Below, piece after piece: positions 8,731 through 17,734 of a stretch of DNA of 64,000 nucleotides; positions within the stretch are counted from its first letter, which is position 1; the number at the start of each line of letters is the position of its first letter. The position numbers were made by a program, and so were the translations under genes. The notes beneath the pieces were generated by a model. The model had not been told where the DNA came from. It worked only from the letters and a program-made list of their open reading frames with translations, and searched no databases. Source of the stretch: Comamonas sp. (lineage in GTDB: Bacteria; Pseudomonadota; Gammaproteobacteria; Burkholderiales; Burkholderiaceae_C); contig JAITLR010000017.1 of NCBI GenBank assembly GCA_031277805.1, positions 310,001-374,000 on the forward strand, written 5' to 3'.

Positions 8731-10346
8731 GAGGGTGAATACAGCACGGAGTCCATCGGGCGAGTCGGCTTCAGGGGCGCAGCCGGGATAGGCTCGGCGG
8801 AGGTGGCTGGCATTGGCGCAGCGGCGGGGGCTGGTGCTACCGGTTCGGGGACTTGTTGTGAGGGGGCTGAGGAGGGTGACTGGCGCGGTGTACTGCTTTC
8901 GAGCGCGCCATTCATATAGACCTCGGCACGCGAGGGTACGACATGGTTGTCGGTGGGCACGCGCGGGGCTTCGGCCAGGGCCTGGACCATGCGCGGGGTG
9001 ATGACGAACATCAGCTCGGTCTGGTCGGTCTGGAACTCGGTGCTGCGGGCCAGCGCGCCAAGCACGGGAATCTCGCCCAGGCCTGGAAAGCGTTTGACAG
9101 CTTCGGTGAGGTTGTTCTTGATCAGGCCTGCGATGACCAGGCTTTGCCCGTCATTGAGCTGCACCGTGGTGTCGGCCCGACGCACGGTAAGCGAAGGAAT
9201 GACGGAGGTAACGCCGTTGATGGCGGTGAAGGGCGAGCCGGTCTGCGACAGGTCGGAGACTTCGGAGACCAGCTTGAGGTTGACGCGCGCGTTGCCGAGC
9301 ACGGTGGGTGTGAACTTGACGCCTATACCGAACTCCTTCTCCTCCAGTGTCATCACCGGCACGCCGTTGGTATTGCTCTGCGCCACAGGGATGAAGATCT
9401 TGCCGCCCGAGAGAAAGCTGGCCTGCTGACCGCTGATGGCCATGATGTTGGGCTCGGCCAGGATGCGCACCAGACCGTCGTCCTTCTGACCGTCGATGCT
9501 CAGCGAGGCCTTGCCGATGCGCAGGGCGCTGAGCACTCCGCCGCCACCGCTGAGGAAGTTGGAAATGACGGAGTAGGTGTTCGAGCCATTGACGGTCTGT
9601 TTGCCGAAGCTGGAACCCAGCTTGTCGAGCAAGGTCTTGCTGACTTCGGCAATCTTGACTTCAAGCATCACCTGATGCGGTGAGGTGGTGCGCATCAGAT
9701 TGACGATCTTCTTGCTGTCGCCATAGGCCGAGGCCAGTGCCATGACATCGTCAAGGCGTAGCGGGTTGCTGATCTCGCCGCTGAGCACCAGAGCGTTGTC
9801 GGCACCTTGTACGCGAATGCCGCGTTCCTCGGGCATGAGTTCGGAGAGCTTGGCCTGCAGCGGACCGGGATCCATGGTGACGACCACGTCCTTGATAAAG
9901 CAGGTGCCCTGGGCGTTTTGCAGGATGACGTTCATGGCTCCGGCCCTGCGACCGCGAAAGAACAGATCGCGGGGGCTGAGCAGCTGCACTTCGATGTCGG
10001 CGATGCCGGTCTGTGCCTGCATTGGCATCTGGCCACCTGCGGGCATGGCTGCTGCCTGGGAGTTGCCAGGTGTCTGCCCGCTCACGAGGATGCGCGCCAT
10101 GGGCGAAGCCAGAGGTATGACAACAGACTTGCCCAAGGTGACGGTGGCAGGCTCTTCCGTGCGGATGGAGCTGCAGTTGCGGGCCGGCATGGCGCTGCGC
10201 GCTGCCGCAGGTGCTTGGGCCGGGGCTGCAGGTGCCGCCATGGCCATGGTTTGAGGGGCGCCCGCAGGCTGGGCGTCGGCGGCCAGGGCTGGTGTGGCAC
10301 TGGCAAGCAGCATGCTAGCTGCCGTGTACAGATGGTGGTATTGCAC
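8727..10346 (-). CDS. rcpA: Tad outer-membrane secretin RcpA (CpaC)
   Basis: A 539-residue secretin that should form the outer-membrane channel for the Flp pilus. It has a signal peptide (to about residue 22), a low-complexity Ala/Pro stretch, the pilus-assembly N domain (VTLGKSVVIPLASPMARILV), a BON-like region, and a C-terminal secretin domain with VPVMTLEEKEFGIGVKFTPT and GLGEIPVLGALARS. The tail after about residue 490 is Pro/Ala/Ser-rich. It lies 54 bp downstream of rcpC and overlaps the lipoprotein gene by 4 bp. Confidence 0.94.
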   Translation of the reverse strand: MQYHHLYTAASMLLASATPALAADAQPAGAPQTMAMAAPAAPAQAPAAARSAMPARNCSSIRTEEPATVTLGKSVVIPLASPMARILVSGQTPGNSQAAAMPAGGQMPMQAQTGIADIEVQLLSPRDLFFRGRRAGAMNVILQNAQGTCFIKDVVVTMDPGPLQAKLSELMPEERGIRVQGADNALVLSGEISNPLRLDDVMALASAYGDSKKIVNLMRTTSPHQVMLEVKIAEVSKTLLDKLGSSFGKQTVNGSNTYSVISNFLSGGGGVLSALRIGKASLSIDGQKDDGLVRILAEPNIMAISGQQASFLSGGKIFIPVAQSNTNGVPVMTLEEKEFGIGVKFTPTVLGNARVNLKLVSEVSDLSQTGSPFTAINGVTSVIPSLTVRRADTTVQLNDGQSLVIAGLIKNNLTEAVKRFPGLGEIPVLGALARSTEFQTDQTELMFVITPRMVQALAEAPRVPTDNHVVPSRAEVYMNGALESSTPRQSPSSAPSQQVPEPVAPAPAAAPMPATSAEPIPAAPLKPTRPMDSVLYSPS

Positions 10347-10400
10347 GGCCGGCCTCTCTAGGTGGTGGGTTGGTTGTTGCTTGTGAGGAAAGCGATGGCG

Positions 10401-11255
10401 TCAGAAGCAGTTGAGGGTGCGGCTGCCGCCCTGGATCACTTCGACACAGGTGGCTGCTGAGGGCTGCGGGGCGGGGCGTGCACGCTGTACTGCGGGTTTG
10501 GCAGTTGCTGCGACCTTGATGGGTGCAGCGGGTGCCTGGGGCAGCTCGGGTGTGCCGAAGAGCTGGTGCTTGGTGATGCCGGCGGTGCCCACCGGGTCCT
10601 TGTCGATCTGGTTGCGCAGTACCAGCGACAGGCTGCCCACGCTACGGGCCAGGTCCAGCTTTTCGGCATCCGACGGGCTGAGCTCGAGCGTGACAGCGCT
10701 GACCACCTTGGGCTTGGTCTCGTCCCGGCCGGCCTCCTGCGCCACGGCCAGCACCAGCACGTTTTCGAGCACGGTCATGCTGATCTGGCGCGACTCTTCC
10801 GTCTTGCCGTTCTGTTCCTGCTGGGCATTGACCACCACATCCACATAGTTGCCGGGCAGGGCAAAGCCCGCAACGCCGACCACATCGTTGACACGCACGC
10901 TCATGGCCCGTTTGCCGGGGGCGATGATGGCGGCCAGACCGCCCTTGGTGCCCTCGGGCGCCAGCTTGCCCTCAAGCACAGCTTCGCCGCGCAGCACACC
11001 GACCTTGACGACGCGCTCCTGCAGCTTTTGCATGTCGTTGAAAGCCCCTTCGGGAATCGAGCCACGGGGCCAGTCCACCGTGCTGAGCATGGTGGGCGTG
11101 ATCTTGCTGCCCAGCGGTATGTCGGCGGCCGCGACGACAACCTTGTCGGCGTCTATGCTGCCGCGTTGAGCGACCCAGTTGGCCGCATAGACCGCGGCAG
11201 CCAGGCTGGCGAGCACCGCCAGGACGAACAAACTCAGAGCCTTGAGGTTTTTCAT
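10401..11255 (-). CDS. rcpC: Flp pilus assembly protein RcpC (CpaB)
   Basis: A 284-residue CpaB/RcpC protein, a periplasmic or membrane-anchored partner of the secretin. An N-terminal hydrophobic helix (about 5-27) is followed by a SAF-type domain (VVVAAADIPLGSKITPTMLS) and the RcpC domain (RAMSVRVNDVVGVAGFALPG, NYVDVVV). The C-terminal 50 residues are Pro/Ala-rich and end with two Cys (CVEVIQGGSRTLNC). It is the second gene of the operon, between tadV and rcpA. Confidence 0.92.
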   Translation of the reverse strand: MKNLKALSLFVLAVLASLAAAVYAANWVAQRGSIDADKVVVAAADIPLGSKITPTMLSTVDWPRGSIPEGAFNDMQKLQERVVKVGVLRGEAVLEGKLAPEGTKGGLAAIIAPGKRAMSVRVNDVVGVAGFALPGNYVDVVVNAQQEQNGKTEESRQISMTVLENVLVLAVAQEAGRDETKPKVVSAVTLELSPSDAEKLDLARSVGSLSLVLRNQIDKDPVGTAGITKHQLFGTPELPQAPAAPIKVAATAKPAVQRARPAPQPSAATCVEVIQGGSRTLNCF

Positions 11256-11328
11256 GGGACCCCCTTGCTATGCCGTTGCGTTGACTGTTGCGCTTGCCGT
11301 GATGGGCAGCGCTATGGGCCTGTCTTGG

Positions 11329-11916
11329 CTATACCCAGGTGAACTGGCGGGCCACCAGGAACGCGACGGTTCCCAGGGCGATGCTGACGCCATAGGGCAG
11401 ACTGCCCACTGACTGCGTCGAGCTTGCGCGGGCATCGGGCCGGATGCCAGCAGCAACGGTCACGAACAGAAGTTCCGTGGTCTGCAGGGTGTTGCGCAGC
11501 AGCTTGCCCGCCACGCGGTGCCACAGCGCATAGGCCATGGCAGCGATGCCGCCCGTGATGAAAACAAAGATCACGGCCTGCCAGGCACCGTCGGGGCCGA
11601 TAAAGGCACCGGCCATGGCCATCAGCTTGACATCGCCGGCGCCCATGGCGCGCAGCAGATAGAGCGGCAGCATGAGTGCAAAGCCCAGGCCCAGGCCGCC
11701 CAGCGCCCACAGCAGGCCGCCGCCATGGTGAGGCGCTGCCAGACCGTACAGCAGGGCAATGGCCGCGCCGCCAAAGGTCAGCAGGTTGGGGATGCGGCGT
11801 GTGCGCAGGTCGCAGATGGCAGCTGCCAGCAAAAGCAGCAGCAAGGTGAGTGAGCGCAGATCCGTCAAAAGCATGCCCAGCAGTTCGGCTGCGGCTCGGA
11901 ATTCGGTGAAGTCCAC
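11329..11916 (-). CDS. tadV: Flp prepilin peptidase TadV (CpaA)
   Basis: A 195-residue membrane aspartic protease of the A24 family that is expected to process Flp and the TadE/TadF pseudopilins. The two catalytic Asp motifs are CDLRTRRIPN near residue 35 and GAGDVKLMA near residue 92. At least five hydrophobic segments are visible. The start is the GTG at 11914-11916, with a GAGGGG ribosome site upstream. It is the first gene of the Tad operon and follows a leader of about 170 nt from the predicted promoter. Confidence 0.92.
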   Translation of the reverse strand: MDFTEFRAAAELLGMLLTDLRSLTLLLLLLAAAICDLRTRRIPNLLTFGGAAIALLYGLAAPHHGGGLLWALGGLGLGFALMLPLYLLRAMGAGDVKLMAMAGAFIGPDGAWQAVIFVFITGGIAAMAYALWHRVAGKLLRNTLQTTELLFVTVAAGIRPDARASSTQSVGSLPYGVSIALGTVAFLVARQFTWV

Positions 11917-12093
11917 GGCACACCCCTCATTGGTTAGGCCCAGCGAACCATGTTCCGCGTCACCTGCTGACGCTGTGCATCAGATCGGCTGGTGGCCCGT
12001 TGGCCGTATTCCAGTCATCTGTGCCGAATCACGATCCAGAGGACATGCAACAAATTAAGAATTTCTATTGAAATCTGTAACTCGTTTGATTGA

Positions 12094-12122
12094 ATATTAA
12101 GAGTGTTAAAAATTCTTATCAA
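12094..12122 (-). promoter_or_regulatory. Predicted sigma70 promoter of the Tad operon
   Basis: On the minus strand TTGATA (12117-12122) and TAATAT (12094-12099) are separated by exactly 17 bases. The region is strikingly AT-rich compared with the rest of the window. Transcription would start near 12087 and read into tadV. Confidence 0.65.
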
Positions 12123-12161
12123 GCTTTTTTTGTTGTTAGTTAAAAATTATTTTCGAGGATG

Positions 12162-12187
12162 AAAAAAAGGCCCCGATGACGGAGCCT
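12162..12187 (-). terminator. Rho-independent terminator after recJ
   Basis: On the minus strand AGGCTCC and GGGGCCT form a 7-bp stem (one T-G pair) with loop GTCATC, followed by seven T residues. It begins about 18 bp after the recJ stop and separates recJ from the Tad promoter. Confidence 0.85.
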
Positions 12188-12205
12188 CTGCTGGGATGGA
12201 ACCAC

Positions 12206-13924
12206 CTATTCGGCGATCTGCGCCGCAGCTTCCACCAGAAACTGCACCTTGCGTTCACCGCGCCACTCGTTGATATCGAGACGGTAGGCCAGCATGGTGC
12301 GCGCAGGCAGTGGTTCGGTGTGGTTGAACCAGATGCCGTCAATCTTGCTGCCGTGGTGCAGCAATTCCAGCTTCAAATGCTTTTCACCGACCAGGCGCTG
12401 CGAGGTGATTTCCATCTCTTCGCTGAAGGTGGGCGCGGCAAAGCCCTGGCCCCAGACGGCCAGTTGCATCTGCTCGACCAGCGCTGTGGTCAGCCATTGC
12501 GGTGACAGCGGGCCATCGGTTTCCAGGCGGCGTGTCAGCGTGGCGGCATCCAGCCATTCCTGGGCGACCTGGGCCAGCGCCTGCTCGAACTCGTCAAAAC
12601 GGGCTTCTTCAATCGTGCAGCCCGCCGCCATGGCGTGACCGCCAAAGCGCAGCAGCAGGCCGGGATGGCGTTTGCTGACCAGATCCAGTGCGTCGCGCAG
12701 ATGAAAGCCGGGAATGCTGCGGCCGGAGCCTTTGAGCTCATGCTCCTTGCCGGGGGCGCCGCTGGCTGCGAAGACAAACGTGGGGCGGTGCAGCTTGTCC
12801 TTGATGCGCGAGGCCACGATGCCGACCACGCCTTCGTGAAAGTCAGGATCGAACACGCTGACGGCGGCGGGTGGTGTCATGCCGTCTTCGCACAGGCCTT
12901 CTGCCATGAGAAAAGCGTGCTCGCGCATGCCGACTTCAATTTCCCGGCGCTCGCGGTTGATGCTGTCCAGCATGCGGGCCAGATTGTCGGCGCGGCCTGC
13001 GTCTTCGGTGGTCAGGCATTCGATGCCTATGGTCATGTCGGCCAGACGGCCGGCAGCGTTGATGCGGGGGCCCAGCGCAAAGCCGAAGTCGAAGGTGGTG
13101 GCGGAGTCGAAGCGACGTCCCGCAGCATCGAACAGGGTACGGATGCCAGGCTGCATCTGACCTTTGCGGATTTGCTTGAGGCCTAGCGCCACGAGGCGAC
13201 GATTGTTGGCATCGAGCTTGACCACATCGGCGACCGTGCCCAGGGCCACGAGTGGCAACAGCACTTCCAGGCGTGGCTGGCTGTGGCGGTCGAAATGGCC
13301 ACGGTTGCGCAGTTCGGTGCGCAGCGCCAGCAGCACATAGAACATCACGCCGACACCGGCCATGGCCTTGCTCTCGAAGGTGCAGCCGGGCTGGTTGGGG
13401 TTGACGATGGCGTCTGCCAACGGCAGATGCGCACCGGGAAGGTGGTGGTCGGTGACGACCACGGCAAGGCCCAGTTCCTTGGCCACGGCCACGCCTTCCA
13501 CGCTGGCAATGCCGTTGTCCACGGTGATCAGCATGTCGGCCCCGGTTTCCTTGACGCGGCGCGAAATGGGGGCCGTCAGACCATAGCCGTCGACTACGCG
13601 GTCGGGCACCAGATAGTCCACGTGGGCGGCACCCAGCAGGCGCAGGCCGCGCAGGCCCACGGCACAGGCGGTGGCGCCATCGCAGTCATAGTCGGCCACG
13701 ATGCACATGCGCTTTTGCTGGGTAATCGCATCGGCCAGCAACTGCACGGCGGTATCAATACCGCGCAGGCCAGACGGCGCCAGCAGGCGCGCGGGTGCGT
13801 CGTCCAGCTCGTCGGGTGAACATACACCGCGTGCCGCATAAAGCTGGGCCAGCAGCGGGTGTATACCCGCCTGTTGCAGCGCCGAGACGCTGGCGTCAGG
13901 GATGTCGCGGGGAATGATTTTCAT
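12206..13924 (-). CDS. recJ: Single-stranded-DNA-specific exonuclease RecJ
   Basis: A 572-residue 5'-3' single-strand DNA exonuclease acting in recombination and mismatch repair. DHH-superfamily metal motifs are visible: ADYDCDG (D78-D82), TVDNG (D136) and TDHH (D159-H161), with the DHHA1 motif GPRINAAGRL further on. The C-terminal OB region is present and the length is normal. The upstream neighbour, a COG4255-like gene, has the same orientation, about 126 bp away across a repeat. Confidence 0.97.
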   Translation of the reverse strand: MKIIPRDIPDASVSALQQAGIHPLLAQLYAARGVCSPDELDDAPARLLAPSGLRGIDTAVQLLADAITQQKRMCIVADYDCDGATACAVGLRGLRLLGAAHVDYLVPDRVVDGYGLTAPISRRVKETGADMLITVDNGIASVEGVAVAKELGLAVVVTDHHLPGAHLPLADAIVNPNQPGCTFESKAMAGVGVMFYVLLALRTELRNRGHFDRHSQPRLEVLLPLVALGTVADVVKLDANNRRLVALGLKQIRKGQMQPGIRTLFDAAGRRFDSATTFDFGFALGPRINAAGRLADMTIGIECLTTEDAGRADNLARMLDSINRERREIEVGMREHAFLMAEGLCEDGMTPPAAVSVFDPDFHEGVVGIVASRIKDKLHRPTFVFAASGAPGKEHELKGSGRSIPGFHLRDALDLVSKRHPGLLLRFGGHAMAAGCTIEEARFDEFEQALAQVAQEWLDAATLTRRLETDGPLSPQWLTTALVEQMQLAVWGQGFAAPTFSEEMEITSQRLVGEKHLKLELLHHGSKIDGIWFNHTEPLPARTMLAYRLDINEWRGERKVQFLVEAAAQIAE

Positions 13925-14042
13925 CGTCGGGCCGCCCCAAGATGAAAATGCGCCCTTCCAGGAGGGGCAGCGACCACACGAAGTGGGGAGCGTGGGGTGT
14001 CATTTTTCATCGCCGGGCCGCCCCGAAAGAGGAGAGTGTGCT
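13925..14042. repeat. Dispersed intergenic repeat, family A, copy 1
   Basis: Contains GGGCCGCCCCAAGATGAAAA, then GGGGCAGCGACCACACGAAG and GTGGGGAGCGTGGGG, and a second CGCCGGGCCGCCCC. The same modules occur at 28802-28958 and, inverted, at 44757-44920. It lies between recJ and the COG4255-like gene. Confidence 0.75.
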
Positions 14043-14050
14043 CACTGTTT

Positions 14051-15022
14051 TCATAGCATCTCCCACAGATCAGGCAAGGGCTTGGAGCCAAAAAGACTCT
14101 TGATCTTGTCCATCAAAACCTGTGGCTTGTTTTGCCAGGTCACGGCATTGCGCTCGCCACACAGCGTGAGCTTGACGGCCTCACCCTTGGCGGCGCGCTG
14201 CTGCAGCGTGGCGATCAGGCTTTGGTCCAGCGCTTGCCAGGCTTGGCGCCAGCCTTGCACATTGCCTTGCAGCGCGGGCTGGCTGAGATCGCCCACGCAG
14301 ATGGCCTGGGTCTTGCCGGCGGGCAGTTGCTGGAGGCTACCTGTGCCATGCACCCAGAAGGAGTTGATGGGTGCCAGGCCGCGCTCTGCCCGTTGGTCGT
14401 TGAAGACATTGGTGTAGAGCAGCATCTGCAGCTCGGTCTGCAGACGCTGGATGACGGCGCCCTGAATCGGGTCGGGCATCCAGGGGCGCACATCACGGCC
14501 TATAGCACGGTCCATGGATGCGGTGGTCAGGTCTCTCAAGGCCTCTCCGCGCGCCAGCCAGGTGTCGGGGCGCAGGTATTCGAGGGTGATGCCGTCGTCG
14601 CTGAACCAGGGAGTCATCAGCGCCAGCAACTGGCGGGATTCATCTTCACCCAGCGGCGCGCTGGCCGGGTCGGTCTGATGCACCTGATCGGGAGTGATAT
14701 GCCAGTGGCAAGGTGTGATGAAGGCGCAGGCCTGCGCGGTATCGGCTGCGGTCACGGCGGCCCAGGGAATCAGACCTGGTGTGTCGGGCAACTGCATGGC
14801 GCGGGCCAGAACCCGTTCGTGCGGGGGGGAGAAATCCATCTCGTCACCTTGCACCACGGTGGTGGGCGAGAGGCTGGCCAGCAAGGCCTGCAAATGTGGC
14901 AGTTGCAGACCTTCCCAGACTTTGGGGATGTCGGCAGGGCCGCTGGCGTAGGCAACAATGATTTCAGAAGCATCTGCAGCCAGGACTTGGGCAGCAGGGA
15001 GCAAAGGCGCGGTCAAAGACAT
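14051..15022 (-). CDS. COG4255-type conserved protein (RpfE / phosphoglycerate-mutase-annotated family)
   Basis: A 323-residue soluble protein. It resembles the conserved proteobacterial family often annotated as a cofactor-independent phosphoglycerate mutase-like or RpfE-type regulatory protein and often found beside recJ. I see no complete alkaline-phosphatase-superfamily metal site, so an enzymatic role should not be assumed. Recognisable segments include CHWHITPDQV, the SFWVHGTGSL region and LCGERNAVTW. I chose the ATG at 15020-15022; a TTG five codons upstream is less likely. Confidence 0.7.
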   Translation of the reverse strand: MSLTAPLLPAAQVLAADASEIIVAYASGPADIPKVWEGLQLPHLQALLASLSPTTVVQGDEMDFSPPHERVLARAMQLPDTPGLIPWAAVTAADTAQACAFITPCHWHITPDQVHQTDPASAPLGEDESRQLLALMTPWFSDDGITLEYLRPDTWLARGEALRDLTTASMDRAIGRDVRPWMPDPIQGAVIQRLQTELQMLLYTNVFNDQRAERGLAPINSFWVHGTGSLQQLPAGKTQAICVGDLSQPALQGNVQGWRQAWQALDQSLIATLQQRAAKGEAVKLTLCGERNAVTWQNKPQVLMDKIKSLFGSKPLPDLWEML

Positions 15023-15099
15023 GGCCGCTATTGTCAAGCATGCCGGTTGTGCAGGTACAGCGCGGGGTGTCTTGCTGCTTTTACGGTGCTATTAATTGG

Positions 15100-15187
15100 G
15101 GAGCTTATTACGCTTGCTGGCTCTGATTTTTTCATGGAAAAAATCTTGAAATCATTCAAAGACAAGCGCAAGCAGCTCTTCTTTTTG
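15100..15187. repeat. Dispersed repeat, family D, paired inverted copies
   Basis: GAGCTTATTACGCTTGCTGG (15100-15119) and, about 40 bp on, CAAGCGCAAGCAGCTCTT form an inverted pair of the AGCTGCT/CAAGCGC repeat seen at many gene ends in this window. It lies between the sulfatase 3' end and the COG4255-like gene. Confidence 0.6.
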
Positions 15188-15194
15188 AAATGGC

Positions 15195-16520
15195 CTAGCG
15201 CTGGGGCATGTTCTTGGCCGTATAGACCAGGCTGTAGCTGGCATCGTCGGCGATGGCGGGCATGCTCGCGTTCCAGGCTTCCCAGTCGGCGCGCATGCGC
15301 TGCAGGCGCTCGGGCTGCAGGGTCGCCAGATTGGCGCGCTCGCGTTCGTCGCTGGCGATGTTGAACAGATAGTCGTGCTCGTCCACGCGCAGGTATTTCC
15401 AGTCGCCCTCGCGCAGCGCACGCTGGCCGCGGTACAGCATGCGCCAGTACAGCGGCCGTGCGAACTCGGCACTTTCGCGCTGCAGCACGGGCAGCAGTGA
15501 GATGCCGTCCAGCGGGTAGTCGGGATCGGCGACCGCGCCCGCTGCGGCGAGCGCCGTGGCCGACCAGTCCATGCTCATGCACTGCTGGGTGCTGGTGCGG
15601 CCGGCGCCGATCACGACGGGCCAGTGCGCAATCCAGGGCACGCGGATGCCGCCTTCGGTCAAATCCATCTTGCCGCCCACCAGCGGCCAGTTGTCCGAGA
15701 AGCGCTCGCCGCCGTTGTCGCTGGTGAAGACAATCAGCGTGTTGTCCAGCTGGCCGTTGGCGCGCAGCGCCTCGACGATCCAGCCTATGCCTTCGTCCAT
15801 GTGATGGATCATGCGGCGGTACTGGTGGATGTTGCCGCCCGCCAGATGCGCGATGCCCGCGCCCAACTGCTCGGCCGTGGCGCGGTCGTCGCGTGTTTCC
15901 CAGGGCCAGTGCGGGGCCGTGTAGTGCAGGCTCAGAAAGAAGGGCGCGTTCCCTTCGCTCATACGGTTGACGAAGTCCACACTGCGCTGCGACAGCAGAT
16001 CGGTCAGATAGCCTTCGTCGTGATGCTCTTCCTCGCCAATCCACAGATCGTGCTGGCCAGAGCTGCTCAGATGGGTGAAATAGTCCACCCCGCCCGACAT
16101 GGGGCCGAAGTATTCCTCGTAGCCCGAGCGCAGAGGGCCGAAGTGGGGCGGGTAGCCCAGATGCCATTTGCCGATCAGCGCCGTGCGGTAGCCCGCATCC
16201 TTGAGCAGCGAGGCCACGGTGGGCACCTCGGGCGGCAGGCCCAGCTTGTCGCCCAGCGGTGTGCCGCGCGTCTTGCTGTTGATGGGTTCCTCGGCCGCGC
16301 CGCGCAAACGATATTGGTAGCGTGCCGTGGCCAGTGCAAAGCGCGTGGGCGAGCATACGGGCGAATTGGCGTAGCCCTGGGTGAGCTTCAGGCCGTTCGC
16401 GGCCAGGCGGTCGAGCACGGGGGAGACAGGACCGAAGTCGGCCTCGCGGCCACCATAACAGCCGAGGTCGGCATAGCCGAGGTCGTCGGCCACGATGAAG
16501 ATGATGTTGGGACGGGACAT
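15195..16520 (-). CDS. Sulfatase family hydrolase
   Basis: A 441-residue arylsulfatase-type enzyme of the alkaline phosphatase superfamily. The N-terminal metal motif NIIFIVADDLGY contains the paired Asp. The signature CSPTR at 56-60 has the Cys that is oxidised to formylglycine. Downstream, IGKWHLG and TSDNGGE are further conserved metal and substrate motifs. There is no signal peptide, so it should act in the cytoplasm. It lies 84 bp after a Bug-type receptor gene on the same strand, and a MarR gene diverges from that pair. Sulfate-ester use after uptake is the likely job; the substrate is unknown. Confidence 0.92.
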   Translation of the reverse strand: MSRPNIIFIVADDLGYADLGCYGGREADFGPVSPVLDRLAANGLKLTQGYANSPVCSPTRFALATARYQYRLRGAAEEPINSKTRGTPLGDKLGLPPEVPTVASLLKDAGYRTALIGKWHLGYPPHFGPLRSGYEEYFGPMSGGVDYFTHLSSSGQHDLWIGEEEHHDEGYLTDLLSQRSVDFVNRMSEGNAPFFLSLHYTAPHWPWETRDDRATAEQLGAGIAHLAGGNIHQYRRMIHHMDEGIGWIVEALRANGQLDNTLIVFTSDNGGERFSDNWPLVGGKMDLTEGGIRVPWIAHWPVVIGAGRTSTQQCMSMDWSATALAAAGAVADPDYPLDGISLLPVLQRESAEFARPLYWRMLYRGQRALREGDWKYLRVDEHDYLFNIASDERERANLATLQPERLQRMRADWEAWNASMPAIADDASYSLVYTAKNMPQR

Positions 16521-16604
16521 GAAGAAGCAAAGAAACGGAAAGCGAAAAACGCTGAGGGGGAGAGGGCGTCGGATGGAAAAGCCTGCTCAACGAAGTCTGC
16601 AGGC

Positions 16605-17615
16605 CTACTCCATCTTCATGCCAGTGGCCTGGATGACGGCGCGGTTGCGCTCGGTCTGGGCCTGCATACGGCGCACGGCCGCGTCGCCGGTCAGACCTTC
16701 GTAGAACAGGTCGTTGCTGCGCAGGCGTTCCTGGAACTGCGCGTCCTTGCCGGCCTGTTCCAGCGCGGCCTGTATCTTCTGCACCAGCGGTTGGGGCGTG
16801 GAGGCCGGCACCCAGACGCCGAACAGCACTTCCATGCCCAGGTTGGCGTGGCCCAGTTCGCCCACGGTGGGCACATTGGGCATCAGCGGATTACGGCGCG
16901 CAGTGGTGATGGCCAGCGCCGTCACCTTGCCCGCATTGACATGAGGCACGAGGATGGAGGCGCTGAGCACCCCGCCGTCCACCTCGCCGGCAAGAACGGC
17001 GGTGCTGGCCGGCGCGTTGCCCTTGTAGGGCACGTGATTGACCTTGATGCCGGTGGCGTCGGTGAGGATGGCCGAGCCCAGGTGTCCGGGCGTGCCGTAG
17101 CCGGCCGAGCTCAGCGACAGGGCCTGTTTGCGACCGCGCTCTATGAACTGATCCAGTGTCTTGATGCCGGACTTCTGGTTGACCACAATGATGGAGCCTT
17201 GCGAGGCCGCCACCATCAGCGGACGCAGGTCGGCGTTCTTGAACGGCATACTCTTGTAGATAAAGGGGTTGATGCTGAACGTGGTGTCCAGCCCGACCAG
17301 CCAGGTGTAGCCGTCGCCCGCGGACTTGGCCACGTTCTCGGAGCCGATGTTGCCGCCCGCGCCGGGGCGGTTGTCGGTGACGAAGGGCTGCTTGAACTCG
17401 CGCTGCAGCACTTCGCCCAGGCTGCGCGCCAGCGTGTCGGCGGCGCCGCCGGGTGTGAAGGGAACGACCAGGCGCACGGGCTTGGAGGGCCAACTGGCGG
17501 TGGCCGCGGAGGCATCGGACTGGGCGTGTGCGGCAAGTGCGCTGCAGCCCAGCAGCAGGGCCAGGCTGGTTTGAAGAAGGCGGCTGAGGGGTGCGGTCAG
17601 ACGGGTCATGGACAA
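16605..17615 (-). CDS. Bug-family periplasmic receptor (tripartite tricarboxylate transporter type), sulfatase-linked
   Basis: A 336-residue TctC/Bug-type solute-binding protein. A Sec signal peptide runs to about residue 32 (ending AAHAQ). The Bug signature WPSKPVRLVVPFTPGGAAD follows, then NRPGAGGNIG and the second-lobe motif HVPYKGNAPA. No TctA/TctB genes adjoin it; the nearest are at 26.7-28.7 kb. Clustered with a sulfatase and a divergent MarR regulator, it may bind a sulfate ester or another anion. Bug proteins are highly expanded in Burkholderiales, so the ligand cannot be read from sequence. Confidence 0.93.
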   Translation of the reverse strand: MSMTRLTAPLSRLLQTSLALLLGCSALAAHAQSDASAATASWPSKPVRLVVPFTPGGAADTLARSLGEVLQREFKQPFVTDNRPGAGGNIGSENVAKSAGDGYTWLVGLDTTFSINPFIYKSMPFKNADLRPLMVAASQGSIIVVNQKSGIKTLDQFIERGRKQALSLSSAGYGTPGHLGSAILTDATGIKVNHVPYKGNAPASTAVLAGEVDGGVLSASILVPHVNAGKVTALAITTARRNPLMPNVPTVGELGHANLGMEVLFGVWVPASTPQPLVQKIQAALEQAGKDAQFQERLRSNDLFYEGLTGDAAVRRMQAQTERNRAVIQATGMKME

Positions 17616-17712
17616 TCTCTTGTGTGCACGGCGCCGCAGGGGTCTGGGAAAATTCCGCTGCCGCGCCTTGTCTCCTGAAATGGAGCGTTCACTGTAGAAG
17701 TCGGCCTTTCAA

Positions 17713-17725
17713 TTGACCTAATCAA
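17713..17725. promoter_or_regulatory. Candidate MarR operator
   Basis: TTGACCTAATCAA is an inverted repeat (TTGA-N5-TCAA) in the divergent region between the Bug gene and the MarR gene, ending 9 bp before the MarR start. MarR proteins commonly bind such sites near their own start; binding here is inferred. Confidence 0.4.
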
Positions 17726-17734
17726 CTCTTGCCC

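Noticed and set aside
15624-17678. Long plus-strand open frame of 684 codons opposite the sulfatase and Bug genes
   Set aside because: Antisense shadow of two clear genes, with His/Gln/Ala-rich composition and no motif.
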